Shown here one piece after another: positions 53,376 to 63,625 of a DNA stretch of 64,000 nucleotides. Under the pieces are notes generated by a model. That model did not search any database, was not told where the DNA came from, and was given only the letters and a program-made list of their open reading frames with translations. The DNA lies in assembly GCF_016802725.1 (NCBI RefSeq), contig NC_052673.1, forward strand, positions 6,050,037 through 6,114,036. The letters run 5' to 3'. Each line of letters begins with the position of its first letter. The stretch's first letter is position 1. The DNA is from Solenopsis invicta (lineage: Eukaryota; Arthropoda; Insecta; Hymenoptera; Formicidae). Made by a program: the position numbers and the translations under genes.

Positions 53376-53750
53376 CATAGCTGTGACGAAGCCTTCCATC
53401 GTGCAAAACTGGGAATCAAGTCCGATGAGCAACAGCATGAAGAAGAATAAACATGACCAAAGCGGTGCGCCCGGTAGTTGAAGAACAGCTGATGGATAAG
53501 CCAAAAAGGCCAGCCCTGGTCCAGAAGCAGCCACTTCAGCTACTGGTTTTTGCTGCTCGTGTGCCATAAAACCAACCACTGAGAATATTACAAAGCCTGC
53601 GAACATGCTGGTAGACGAATTAACCGAGCAAACAATCAAAGCGTCCTTGTAGACATTATTGCTGAATTTGTTGTAACTGCCGAGGGCCACCAGAGTGCCG
53701 AGTCCAAGACCGTACGAGAAGAAAATTTGTGTCACTGCATCGATCCATAC
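53376..53750 (-). CDS. Gat: Gat-like GABA transporter (SLC6) coding exon, TM6-TM8
   Basis: Internal exon of 375 bases (125 codons, phase 0). The minus-strand acceptor TTTGTAG lies just right of 53750 and the donor GTATTTT just left of 53376. It starts VWIDAVTQIFFSYGLGLG. This is the unwound TM6 region that binds substrate, sodium and chloride in the family (Q and S of TQIFFS). It continues with CSVNSSTSMFAGFVIFSVVG (TM7), HEQQKPVAEVAASGPGLAFL and LLIGLDSQFCTMEGF (TM8, with the sodium-binding LDS). It joins directly to the exon at 20532-20834. Exons encoding TM1-TM5 are not seen between here and 64000, so the upstream intron exceeds 10 kb. No lesions. Confidence 0.92.
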
Positions 53751-54422
53751 CTACAAATTCCATTTTGTGTGAGTGAATTATGCAAACAAAAGAACCTAGA
53801 ATATTTTTAAAATGTCCTTAAAATAGTGCTGTTCAAGATTTATACTGGTAGGCTTGAAATTAAAATTTGTCTGTGGCCTATTGCCGTTCCCACTTTTCAT
53901 TTTATTGCTATTTTATCGTAACTCTCAGTCAAAGATTACACTAATCTGAAATCATTGAAAGTTTTTAAATGCATCATTTACCCTGTTTAAAAATATTCTA
54001 TTACCATTATTATTATAAGATATTGTTATTCAATATAATGTATTTAACTATAAAATATATGTATATGAATTATACATATGTATTAATACGTCTAAAACTA
54101 CCATTTTATACGTATATTTTAAATATGCCTATACAATTGGTCTCTGCTGGTTTCAAACAAGATAGTAATATGAATTATATATTCCGTTTTATTTTATAAT
54201 AAATTTATATGTAAATACCAATTATATATGTATATTACAAATATATGTACAAAATTCTACTTTTATACGTATCAATACATATATGTAATTTATGTATAAA
54301 TATATTATGAATAATAGTATCTTATAATAATAAGAATACTAAAGGAGATTCAGTTTCAAACTCTAGCCGAAGTAATATTTTTTGTAACAGATTTTTTACT
54401 TCTTCTAGGTTGGGAGGGATCT
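53751..54422. other. AT-rich intron
   Basis: TATATGTAT-type low-complexity tracts at 54040-54310. No gene. Confidence 0.4.
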
Positions 54423-55730
54423 TACCCAGCAAACACAGTAATATAACATATACATCTTATATACACAACAGTAGGTATCACTAGGTAACGAGTTATGTAG
54501 CAAGTAACATACATGTACGTTACATGTACTATTAAATATCAGCAACAAAATTACGTCTCTGATCTATTTCAGATATGTAGCAGAACACTTTAAATGTTAT
54601 ATCTATAATATATAACCGTGCCAATACTGCGATGTTTATATTTGTCTTTAAAACATATAATGTTACATCAAAGTAATGGTAAGTTTTTATTCTCTTTGCT
54701 GCTCTTTTATTTAGTGTTTACAGGATGCAAATTATATTTTGATATACACTGCCGATACACTGAAAAAAGAGAATGGTTGCAATTACCATAATTCAATTTT
54801 ATGTTTATACGGTTGCAATATTGGAAGTTTAAAAATGTTAATTTTAATCATTAGTAAATCAAAACGTCTGTCACTTAATTTCATTTTCAAGAGGACTCAT
54901 CAGAAAAATTATTTAACAACACCGATATTTTCATCGGTGAAAAATTTCATAAAGCTCTGCCTTTTATACCATTTATGTGATTCCTTTTTTACGAAAAATA
55001 GAACGCCATAGCAGCCATCTAGTGACGGTTTTGTGTACTATCATACGCAGAGAAAAAAGTATGTGATATTTGTGACTATAATTGATTGGTTAAGAAAATA
55101 ATTACATTTACTATGATTGTAGTTGTGTTAACGATATGAAAATAGTTATTTTAATTTTCATACATATCTTGATATTTTACTATATTAATAGTTGTGATTA
55201 TCATAATTTATGTAAAATATTTTCACAATTGACACAACTATACATATAAGGTTGTTCGTACTAACAATAACTATAAAAATAGTTCTTTTAACCATAATTT
55301 TTCAACTATGCAATTAGTCACAAATACCACATACATTTTTCTTTGTGTACTAAAAATCTATATATGAACTACAGATTTTCAGTACCAACATTATTCATTA
55401 AAAAGCACTCAACACATAGCTGTATAATTATAATATAATTAAACTCATATGGAGAGTCACAAAAGATGTTTAACTCTTTTGTTAACTTAAGCATATCTTT
55501 TAACAAAAAATTAAGCAAAAAATTTTTTCATTGTTTGCATATATTTTACGAAATTACATTTTTACATTATGTTATGAGTTATATACGTAACAAAGAAATA
55601 TAATTTTGTTTTTTTAGAGTGCTCTCAAATTTATATAATATTTACGTCTGATCCACATAACAGTGATATATTACATTGTTTTTTTCATGTGCTTTCTCAG
55701 TTATGTAACAGTTATGTGTTGGTTTACTGA
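54423..55730. mobile_element. CCC-ended element 3 (CCCAGCAAACACAG), with nested insertion
   Basis: The left end CCCAGCAAACACAGTAATAT is matched loosely by an inverted right region near 55700-55730 (AACAGTTATGTGTTGGTTTA). TATGTAAC-type repeats occur inside both ends. The TA-flanked element at 55046-55347 is inserted within. The right boundary is approximate. Confidence 0.5.
55046..55347. mobile_element. TA-flanked miniature element, 302 bp
   Basis: Ends CGCAGAGAAAAAAGTATGTG and inverse CACATACATTTTTCTTTGTG, flanked by TA at 55044-55045 and 55348-55349. Inner TTTGTGACTATAATTG and CAACTATGCAATTAGTCACA are also inverted. Confidence 0.85.
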
Positions 55731-56280
55731 GTAGAGATACTATTAACATCGGTAATAATAAATTGATTGTTAATTTAGTTCTGTAATTTTACTTCTTTGA
55801 TTGAATTTAAGAACTGTATTTAAAATTGAAAGTAATAGTGCACAGTTTGAAAAAATTATATATAAAATTGCACAAGAAACATTATTTCAGCACCAAGGTC
55901 TTGCTATAATCATCTATGAGCCTTTCTCGATTTTAATTGTATTATATACAAATCACAATCTTAACTTTAATGTTAATTATAATAATAGAATACTTTTAAA
56001 CACAGTGAATGACACATTCAAAAACTTTTAATGACGTTTTAAATTAGTGTTGTCCCTGAAACCGAGCGTCGCTAATTACGACAAAATAGAAATGAGGAAT
56101 AGGAACGACAATAAACATGAATATTAACACATATCAATATTAAGCCTAAAAATACAAATCCTGGACAACACTGGCCTTAGAATATTCTATTTCAAACAAT
56201 ATTATTAGAATTCCTAAAAAAAAATTTTCTCATAACATTTTATAATATAAAATGTGTCTTTATATTTTAAATTTACTTAA
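55731..56280. other. AT-rich intron
   Basis: The open frame 55801-56031 has no recognisable motif. No repeat seen. Confidence 0.35.
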
Positions 56281-56736
56281 GGCTCCTGAGTACTTGCCGC
56301 GACCATATGGAAGTCGTGACGTCAGATGCAAGAAATTGCGTGAAATGACACGTAATTTTGTTCAACGCGCCATTTGTGAATAAAGCCAATTTGGATAAAA
56401 CAAACTAATCAAATGGCTTTAAAACACTTCTAAATATCGGTCACGACTATTCTTTTTCCGCCTAACAGTCAGTAAATAATCGTAAAAAGCATGTAAAGTA
56501 AAGCTATTGAAACAGGAAAAACACACGGTTAAGCTAAAGTTTCCGACATGCCATTTGTAATTAAAGACAATTTGGATAAAACAGACTAATCAGATGGCTT
56601 TAAAACACTTTTAAATATTGGTCACGACTATCCTTTTTTCGCCTAGCAATCAGTAAATAGTCGTAAAAAGCACGTAAAGTGACACCTATTTAGACAGAAA
56701 AACATACAGATAGCTATTGAAAAGAGTGAAAAATGT

Positions 56737-57793
56737 CCCAGTGAGCAAAATGTTATCAAAAAGAGTTCTTAAAGTATTCATGTTTGAGAGGTGAACGTCT
56801 TCTAACACTATCAAAATGATAACACAATATCATTATGTTATTCAATGCGTCGATTTTAGAGGAAAAAAATCATATATATCATAATCACATATACATCATA
56901 TATAACAACTAAAAGAATACGGCAATTTGACTTCTTATAAATGTCATCTAAAGGAGCACTGCATTTTGACTTCCTCTAAATGTCAAGAAAATGTTACTAT
57001 TAAAAATTTTTTACACTGAAAACAAATTTTATTTTTTAGTGGTACCGTCTTGCTTCTAAAGGATTTGCCTCTTATATACAGCCTCAAAAAGATATTCTAA
57101 AATGTAGAGGAATATCGAATAAGCATGAGAGGCTAGATTTAAGACAATCCTCTTAATGCTAAAAAAAATTTCCTTTTTCAGCAAATAACAATAAAAATAA
57201 TTTTTTTTAGTTTTTTAACAATCTTATTATTTTTATAGCTTAATTCTGTATTGACTGTTTTGCATATAAGATTCCTTTATTTCATTAATTACACTTACGC
57301 ATTATTTTACAATTTTTAAAAACGCATCGGCGCCGGCGGGATTTGAACTTACAATTTCAAAATAGCAACCTAATACGCTAACACTGAGCTAATCGTACAC
57401 TTGTAATATCTTGAATAAAAAGTTATATTTAAAGTAAGGCTGATTTGAATAGGAATGAACTTGGATCGTGAGTACTGCCCAAATACTAGTCTTTCGTTTA
57501 TTATATTATCTGTAATTCTTTTTATGCTCTAATAATATTACCTCTGAGATTTTAGGGACATCTGTAGATAGACATCATAAAGAGCTTTTTCGAAAGACAC
57601 CTTGGAAGAAGATAATTTATTGATGTCATTTTGAAGAGAAATTGAAGTCTTAAAAAAGTTCTCTTAAAGAGATGTTTTGAAAGACATCTTGTATGTACAA
57701 AAATAACTTATTGATATACTTTTCAAGAAAAATTAATGAAGTCATTAAAAAGAACTCTTAAAGAACTCTTCCTCTCAATAATGCTCACTAGGG
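56737..57793. mobile_element. CCC...GGG-ended element 4 (CCCAGTGAGCA), with tRNA-like insert
   Basis: Ends CCCAGTGAGCAAAATG and inverse AATGCTCACTAGGG. Subterminal AAGAGTTCTTAAAG and AAAGAACTCTT match inversely, and AGACATCTT-type motifs recur. Contains the tRNA-like sequence at 57327-57402. Confidence 0.75.
57327..57402 (-). tRNA. tRNA-like pseudogene or tRNA-derived fragment
   Basis: On the minus strand GATTAGCTCAGTGTTAGCG fits an internal A box and GTTCAAATCCCGCC fits a B box, at roughly tRNA spacing. The D-stem and T-stem do not pair well and no reliable anticodon could be read. It sits within a miniature element, so it is unlikely to be a functional tRNA. Confidence 0.5.
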
Positions 57794-58017
57794 TGCTTTT
57801 ATGTATAAAATTCAAAGAAACTTTAGTCGTGGTCCATTTTTACGAATTTGGTAAATACGAGACAAGTCATATTTTCACAATAAAACACATAATAACAAAA
57901 TGACATGCACGACAACATCTCATCGTCAATCTGTCACGTTTCACGTCTATTAGTTCTAATTTAGTCCGCGACGGAATGTTGCTTCTGTCAACGCGGAGTT
58001 CTCAGCTTAAGAGTCAG

Positions 58018-58634
58018 GAGTTTTTTCAGATTTCTAAAAAAACATTAAGTTTTTCAAATTTTTAAAATTTTATTTAAAAATTATAAATTGAGATATCTTC
58101 GAAAATATCAGAATTTACATAAATTAAGATTTATAAAAATCTCGAGATTTTTAGAAATATCTTTTCGTATATTTAATATTTAATATTTTTTCATGTTTCT
58201 GATAATATAGAGTGTTTCAACAAAAGATGTAGGATCTGTTTTCTTTTTAAATAAAACAACAAAGAATTGCGATAATCAACTATTAATAACCAATATTTCA
58301 TTAAGTATAAGCACTGTTTAGTGTATGACGCTAATTTTCTTTCTTTCCTTCCTACACTTTTATGTCGCATTGAGTTGCATTCTAAGAAGTTCTTTTCTTC
58401 TTTCTTTTTTCTTTTTATTGTTTTTACATCATGATCAAATCGATAATTTAACAGAGAGAGGACGATTTGACTATGATGCAAAAACAATAACTAGAATTGC
58501 ACGGAACGACAGTACTCGTCCAGGCAGCCGATTGTGATGCAATCGACAAACACAAAAATATATTAATAACAGGCGAAAACGTCCAAATTCGTAGGCTAAG
58601 AAGTTCTCTCTATGTATTATTGTTGACATGTTAA
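58018..58634. other. Intron, low-complexity
   Basis: Includes GAGTGTTTCAACAAAAGATG at 58211, similar to a mariner terminus, without a partner. Pyrimidine-rich 58340-58430. No gene. Confidence 0.35.
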
Positions 58635-58929
58635 GCCTGCCGCAGACGATACGTTTTTCCTTACTGAATTTCTAACTGAATTTGCTTGCGTGCTACCATA
58701 CGGGTAGTAGTACTGGCAATGCTGCTGGTTATAGTTTCACACGGTGCTAGTTTTCGTGCAATCTGAACAACTAGAATTTGTTTGATAGAATAAATATGAA
58801 TGAGATTAGATAAATGAGAGTATTGCAACAGTGATACATTGTCGTAAAATTGCTATAGCATTATTTTTAATTATTGAAAAATTGCGAAGTGAATCCACTT
58901 TTGAATTTTGATGTAGAGATTCCACACAG

Positions 58930-59998
58930 CACAGGACGACTCACGGACGTACAAATTATGCCTTTTATATCGTTACGTCCTTGAACGTATCATGGATGTC
59001 CTACAGACGTCCGTTTAAGAATATCTATCGGACGTCCAACAAAAGATGTTCTTTGGACGTCCAAAACACAATCGTTTTTCATTGAATGTTTATAGACAAA
59101 ATATGAACGCCCATTGCATGTCTTATGTAAGACGTCTATCGGATATCCACTATAGGGTATTTAATGAATCCAAATCACATCCGTTTTATGTTAGTACTTC
59201 CGTTTTCGACATATCGATAATTTTTTTAAATGAATTTATTTCTCCTCTCTTATAGACGTGTGCACACGTATAACAAGAGCAAGCAAACCACGTCAATTGT
59301 TTTTACAAAATTTTTTACGAAAAAAATATTTATTTATAAATATTTTAATATTGTAAAAAACCGTTTTCTTAACATTAAATAAAATAAAAATGTTTTTAAA
59401 GCAAAAAAATCGGGAATCTTTCTTAAAAATTTTTTCCCAAAATTTTCAAGCAATCACCCATTCAAGTTGTAATCGTAAAAAATATAATTTTATATATATT
59501 TATATAAACAATATGTTTAATTATATGTTTTATCTTTTCAATAACACATATTGACTCGATATATATGTGCTAACACAAAATGTTTACAACTCATTACCAG
59601 ACATCAGTTTGCAGAAATCGCAGATATCAAACAACGTTCAGCGAGATTACAACATGGATGGGTAGCTGCTTGAAAATTTTCAAAAAAAAAAATTCTTGAG
59701 AAAGATTCCCGATTTTTTTTTACTTTAAGTAACATTTTTATTCTATTTAACATTAAAAAAACTGTTTTTGACATTATTAAAGTAAATATTTATAAATGAA
59801 TTTTTGAATATTAGTATTTGTTTAGCGGACGTCTATAGGACGTCATCTGGATGTCCGTCGGACATCCATAGGACGTCCTATAGTCATAGATACGCCGGAT
59901 ATTCGACATAATATGGACGTTTATTGGATGTCCCACGAAAGTCCATTGGGCGTCCCATGGACGTCCATTGGACGTCCACGTGTTATGTGGTGTGACAC
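58930..59998. repeat. Foldback unit with GGACGTCC arrays on both arms
   Basis: Left 58930-59210 and right 59812-59998 each contain many GGACGTCC, GGATGTCC and GGACATCC strings. These are self-complementary, so both arms can pair in many registers. Family A copy 3 is the centre. The outer edge has CACACAGCACAGGACG against a CACACCACATAACACG inverse. Confidence 0.7.
59321..59805. mobile_element. Inverted-repeat element family A, copy 3 (uninterrupted)
   Basis: Same arms as 13005-13636 and 19122-20103. The uninterrupted centre shows the TTAA target used in copy 2. The GGACGTCC arrays next to copies 2 and 3 suggest that they are part of the full-length form. Confidence 0.8.
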
Positions 59999-60247
59999 TT
60001 CGATCGTATAACCTGGTATAATTCAATATAATCTATACAGATTGCGTTCTGATTGGCTCTCACAATAAATCAGTACAAAATCACGCAAGAAAAATAACAC
60101 CTAATCTATTACAAAAATCCAGTAAACGAACCAGTAGCGGGACCAGTAGGCTATACATTTCCTGTATCCCATCAGCCAGTAAGACTGCCAGTACAGAAGC
60201 ACGTAAGCAATCCAGTAAGGAAAAACGTATTGTCTGCGGCAGACTTT

Positions 60248-60657
60248 AGACTATATACCATAAATATGGACCGCTAAAAGCTAACTTCACGCGTGTAGCC
60301 AAGATGTACAGTGTCACCAGTACGCAAAATCTATAGCATGTTCTACCTGAAGTTAGCTATCATGCGTATGTCGCTAAACGTGTCAGCATGACAGCTTTTC
60401 TAACCTAAATAGTCATCAACTTTAACAAATAATATTTTGCTTCGCAAAACAAAGCGATGCTTATTTTTGTCAGATTTTTTTATTTTGTGCAAAAACCCGT
60501 TGAATATATATAAATAATATTTATACTCGTGTTACAAAATGATGTTGGATAGTGTTATTTGAACTTTGCGCGTTTTTGGGTACTGGATAGGTTGAAATAT
60601 GTTAGCTCACAGTCGTGCTATAGTTTATGCAGACCATATTTATATAGTCTAAAGTTA
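60248..60657. mobile_element. Inverted-repeat element ending TTTAGACTATATA
   Basis: TTAGACTATATACCATAAAT and the inverse CCATATTTATATAGTCTAAA bound about 410 bases directly abutting the Harbinger-type element. An inner CTAACTTCACGCGTG / ATAGCATGTTCTACCTGAAGTTAG pairing is also present. Confidence 0.6.
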
Positions 60658-60743
60658 ACATAATTAGGCAAGGCAATAAACGGAAACAAACTTAAAGATA
60701 CAGTATGTATTTATTTAAACAAACTAAACACTAATGAAAAAAA

Positions 60744-60860
60744 GTCAGAGCACAGACTTTTGTATAGCTGCATAATTATATGCACAAGGAAATTGATTAG
60801 TCCATTAACACATTGATAAGAAAATAGACCATTCAATTACGCAAAAGTCTGTGCTTGGAC
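60744..60860. mobile_element. Hairpin element H1 of a four-element run
   Basis: AGCACAGACTTTTG-TATAGC and inverse GCAAAAGTCTGTGCTT; middle AATTGATTAGTCCATT pairs with AATAGACCATTCAATT. Same family as H4 (61147-61290). Confidence 0.8.
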
Positions 60861-60882
60861 CTTAAAGCCCATTGTAAAACAA

Positions 60883-61000
60883 GCTATTAGTCGGTATTAT
60901 AAGTTGTAAGAATTGATCAATCACAGTCGAATATTCTCTTCACATTCGACTATGATTGGTCAATTCTTATAGTTTACAACTTATGTCATTGACTAATAGC
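60883..61000. mobile_element. Hairpin element H2
   Basis: GCTATTAGTC and GACTAATAGC ends; AGAATTGATCAATCACAGTC pairs with GACTATGATTGGTCAATTCT. Confidence 0.8.
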
Positions 61001-61003
61001 TAT

Positions 61004-61144
61004 AAACCTGTTCTACAGTAGCATAAATACAAGACCGTAAGATTGTAAGGCATGATTTTAAAAGCTCATAAGCGAATGAATAATTTTCATTTCTTACGTT
61101 ACAATGTTACGATCTTATATTTACGGCTATTGTAGAACAGGTTT
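61004..61144. mobile_element. Hairpin element H3
   Basis: AAACCTGTTCTACAGTAGC and inverse GCTATTGTAGAACAGGTTT; inner GTAAGATTGTAAG pairs with CTTACGTTACAAT-like sequence. Confidence 0.8.
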
Positions 61145-61146
61145 AA

Positions 61147-61290
61147 GGCGGAATCACATACTTTTGTATAACTGCATAACCAAGTGCATAAGGAAATTGA
61201 TTGGTCCATTAGCACATACATAAGAAAATGGACCAATCAATTCCTTTATCCGTATAGTTATGCAGCTATGAAAAAGTATGTGCTTTATCC
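61147..61290. mobile_element. Hairpin element H4 with TTAA duplication
   Basis: Flanked by TTAA at 61143-61146 and 61291-61294. Arms CACATACTTTTGTATAACTG and inverse AGCTATGAAAAAGTATGTG; centre AAATTGATTGGTCCATT pairs with AATGGACCAATCAATT. Confidence 0.85.
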
Positions 61291-61299
61291 TTAAGAGTA

Positions 61300-61605
61300 A
61301 ATATTGTCAACTTAAGCATATTGAAATAAAACTGAAGAATTACTAAAACATAAACTATGAAAATATAAGAGATGCGTTTACATATTCTAACAGCCCCTCC
61401 TCCCATGAACATAAAATTTTAAACATTCTTTGCTAATAAGCCTATTTTTCTAATACAAGAGTGTTTTACAAAATAGAACTGTTTATAGGATCTGCTAGTT
61501 TAGTTTAGTTAATGCATCTGCTATCATCCCATTCGTACTGACATATTTAACAGAAATAAATTTTTTATCTATATAATCTTTCACAAAATGTAATTGAATA
61601 TTGTG
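61300..61605 (-). pseudogene. Copia retrotransposon 3-prime relic (RNase H end, polypurine tract, LTR start)
   Basis: On the minus strand 61605 downward reads HNIQLHFVKDYIDKKFISVK followed by YVSTNGMIADALTK, the C-terminal end of Copia RNase H (HI-x-HF-x-D and ST-MIAD-LTK pattern). Further down, the polypurine tract GGGAGGAGGGGC (61404-61393) is followed by TGTTAGAATATG at 61392, a typical Copia LTR start. The LTR is cut near 61300. The remainder of the element is missing. Confidence 0.75.
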
Positions 61606-63060
61606 CGCAAAAGGAGAGTAAAGTGAGCGAGAAGCGCTGAAAAGAAGTGTCGGGGAAACGGAGAGGGCAACTGCCCGAAAATAAACTTCAAATTATTAAT
61701 AACTCGCGTTATTTATTTTACCGCTACTACAAAGGCGCAAGAAACGCGTGAAATTACAATGCTGAGACGTTTATCGATTGTTCCAAGAGAAAGCCAAAAT
61801 ATAAGTCCAAGTAAAGTGTGCCGATTCGAATATAAGAGCCTGTGTACGCGTCTACTATAAGTGAGCTATCTATTACCTCGCAAGCGACTGCGGCGCACTT
61901 TCGGTGGTTGGGCCTTATAAAGACAACGATCCCTCTCGAAAGATCCAGGCGGGAATTTAGTAAATAGTTGACGGTTAGCGTTTTCCGCATATCTATCGAG
62001 AAGGCTTGTATTATTATTTGGCCGAATATTGATTTTGCAGCTTGGCACAGCATTTTTCCGCTCGCGCGCGTCGGTCCGCCGCGTGATCGGGCAGAGCACA
62101 ACCATGTCTCACAAGCGTAATGCCGTAGCAAAGCCGTTGCCCTGAACAAACATCTATTCTGATTATAGAGTACAATTAAAGATGTAGTGAACCAAAATCC
62201 GCTACCAACATGCGTGCGCGCGTGAGCGCGCAGGAAAGCCGCGGGCGCCAGCGTAGGCGCGAGTGCCGGCGCTAGTTTAGACGCCGCCGCTAGGCGGCTG
62301 CTTTCTCGAAAGTCAAATGCATCTAACGAGCGCATATAACAGGCGACTACAACCCGTCAAGCACGCATCCTCCAATCGAAGCAGAGCTCCTGGGCCCTTC
62401 GATCGCGAGAAACGTCAACAAAGATGCGCTCCATTTCGGGCCCTCTACCTTAGTGTAACCAGAGGTGCGCTCCCTTCCGGGCCCTCTACCTTAGTGTAAC
62501 CCGAGGTACGCTCCCTTCAGGGTTCTTAATCTTTTGATCGAAGAGCTTCGCGGCAAGTCAAACTGCCTCGTCGACGTCTTCGACGGAACCGTCCTGGTCC
62601 CTATTCGCATCCGGATTGTCCAGGCTGCATCTATCCCGACGATTACCAGGGGATCGTGATACTAGACCAGGGTGTCTTGTTTTTCCCCTGGAAACTACGA
62701 CAGATCGACCTACACCTGCACGATTCTCAACGCCGGTTCACCGAAATCCGCACAAGAGACCAGGAAACCTAGAAGTCGCCGTCCGCTCCAATTACGTCCA
62801 ACGATACCCAGACGTCGCCTGCGTCTATCTTGGGCACTCTGCCGAGTCTGAGAAGTGTTATCGTCATCTCGGTCGCTCTATCTCCTTGCTTTCCTTGTCC
62901 TAAAATGCCAGGGCGTTCCCTAGACATAGAGAAGCGCAAGAGAAAGCAGAAGAAAGAAAACCTTATTTGCAACCTATTCGGCAACTGACCGACTTTTTCC
63001 AGGCGCCTTTGGGCGCCACCTAAGTCAAAACCGAAGATAATACAGATAACACACTTACGC
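61606..63060. other. GC-rich stretch without recognisable gene
   Basis: Composition differs sharply from the surroundings. The minus-strand frame 61754-62335 (193 codons) and plus-strand frames at 62317-62903 show no family motif. A short basic frame near 62908 (MPGRSLDIEKRKRKQKKE) ends early. Could be an LTR/leader fragment of the Copia or another retroelement, or an old gene fragment. Confidence 0.35.
62425..62520 (+). repeat. 41-bp tandem repeat, about 2.4 copies
   Basis: TGCGCTCC at 62425, TGCGCTCCC at 62466 and TACGCTCCC at 62507. Each full unit carries GGGCCCTCTACCTTAGTGTA and an AGAGGT/CGAGGT end. Confidence 0.85.
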
Positions 63061-63227
63061 ATTTACAACTGTATCAAGAACTAATTTTATTAAAGAACAC
63101 GTTACACTTAAAGCTCATTTGTGAAATCTTCTGATATAACAAAATAACACAAAAGTCTTTCGCAAATAAGATTGCACTTTAATTGTTACACGTGATAATT
63201 ATACGTTCCCGTACACCGAGCGACTTT
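63061..63227. other. Unassigned
   Basis: AT-rich, no gene. Confidence 0.3.
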
Positions 63228-63541
63228 TAGCGTTTTTTACTGGAAAAACTAATGCGCACTAAATGTGCACTCGCCGCTGGCAATTGGACGTTTCGGTTCG
63301 CGCGATGACGGTGCCAACGGAAACGCCCAATTACCTGCAGCAAGTGCATACTCAGTGCGCACCGGCGGGTTCCGATAGCGCACATCCCGATAGCACACAA
63401 ACCACTCACAATAGCAGATACCTAGATATTTTCCGTAGTTTGGGTTAGATAAGTCAAGATGATTGGTTGGTGGGCTATCGGGATGTGCGCTATCGGAACC
63501 CTCCCAGTGCGCACTAGTTTTCCCAGTGAAAAACGCTATTT
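63228..63541. mobile_element. Inverted-repeat element (TAGCGTTTTT...), host of a nested hairpin
   Basis: TAGCGTTTTTTACTGG with AACTAATGCGCAC on the left matches GTGCGCACTAGTTTTCCCAG and AAAAACGCTA on the right in inverse orientation. Contains the nested element at 63363-63504. Confidence 0.75.
63363..63504. mobile_element. Nested hairpin element with 10-bp flanking repeat, 142 bp
   Basis: Arms GGGTTCCGATAGCGCACATC and the exact inverse GATGTGCGCTATCGGAACCC. CAGTGCGCAC occurs directly outside both ends (63353-63362 and 63505-63514), compatible with a 9-11-bp target duplication of Mutator-like elements. Confidence 0.8.
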
Positions 63542-63544
63542 GAT

Positions 63545-63625
63545 TCTGTGCCTGGGGAAATTTTCCACACTAAGAAGTCATCACTTTTTATATACTTGCA
63601 GTTCATGATTAATGTAACGACACAC
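63545..63625. mobile_element. TCATCGATT-family miniature element, partial copy 3
   Basis: Shares GGGAAATTTTCCACACTAAG-like and CAGTTCATGATTAATGTAAC blocks with 12756-12893 and 28946-29302. Provides the unbroken site for the 29022-29231 insertion. Confidence 0.5.

Larger units (their letters stand above)
56281..58017. mobile_element. piggyBac-type miniature element, family B copy 2, with nested CCC element and internal duplication
   Basis: Inverted copy of 19314-19812, starting GGCTCCTGAGTACTTGCCGC after TTAA (56277-56280) and ending GAGTCAGGAGTT near 58017. The segment around 56370-56480 (AATGGCTTTAAAACACTTCT, CACGACTATTC) is repeated at 56560-56670. The element at 56737-57793 interrupts it. 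The right TTAA is not preserved. Confidence 0.75.
58635..60246. mobile_element. Harbinger-type element by target site, 1.6 kb
   Basis: Ends AGCCTGCCGCAGACGATACG and inverse CGTATTGTCTGCGGCAGACT, flanked by TTA at 58632-58634 and 60247-60249. A 3-bp TTA duplication is typical of PIF/Harbinger elements. Subterminal TTTTTCCTTACTG and CAGTAAGGAAAA and several CCAGTA/TACTGG motifs support it. Contains the GGACGTCC foldback. No transposase. Confidence 0.75.

Noticed and set aside
54334..54423. Splice-like pyrimidine tracts as small host exons
   Set aside because: No open frame with a recognisable continuation of the transporter.
61754..62335. 193-codon minus-strand frame
   Set aside because: Length is notable, but no motif, repeated alanine-rich start and GC-biased region; kept only as an unexplained stretch.
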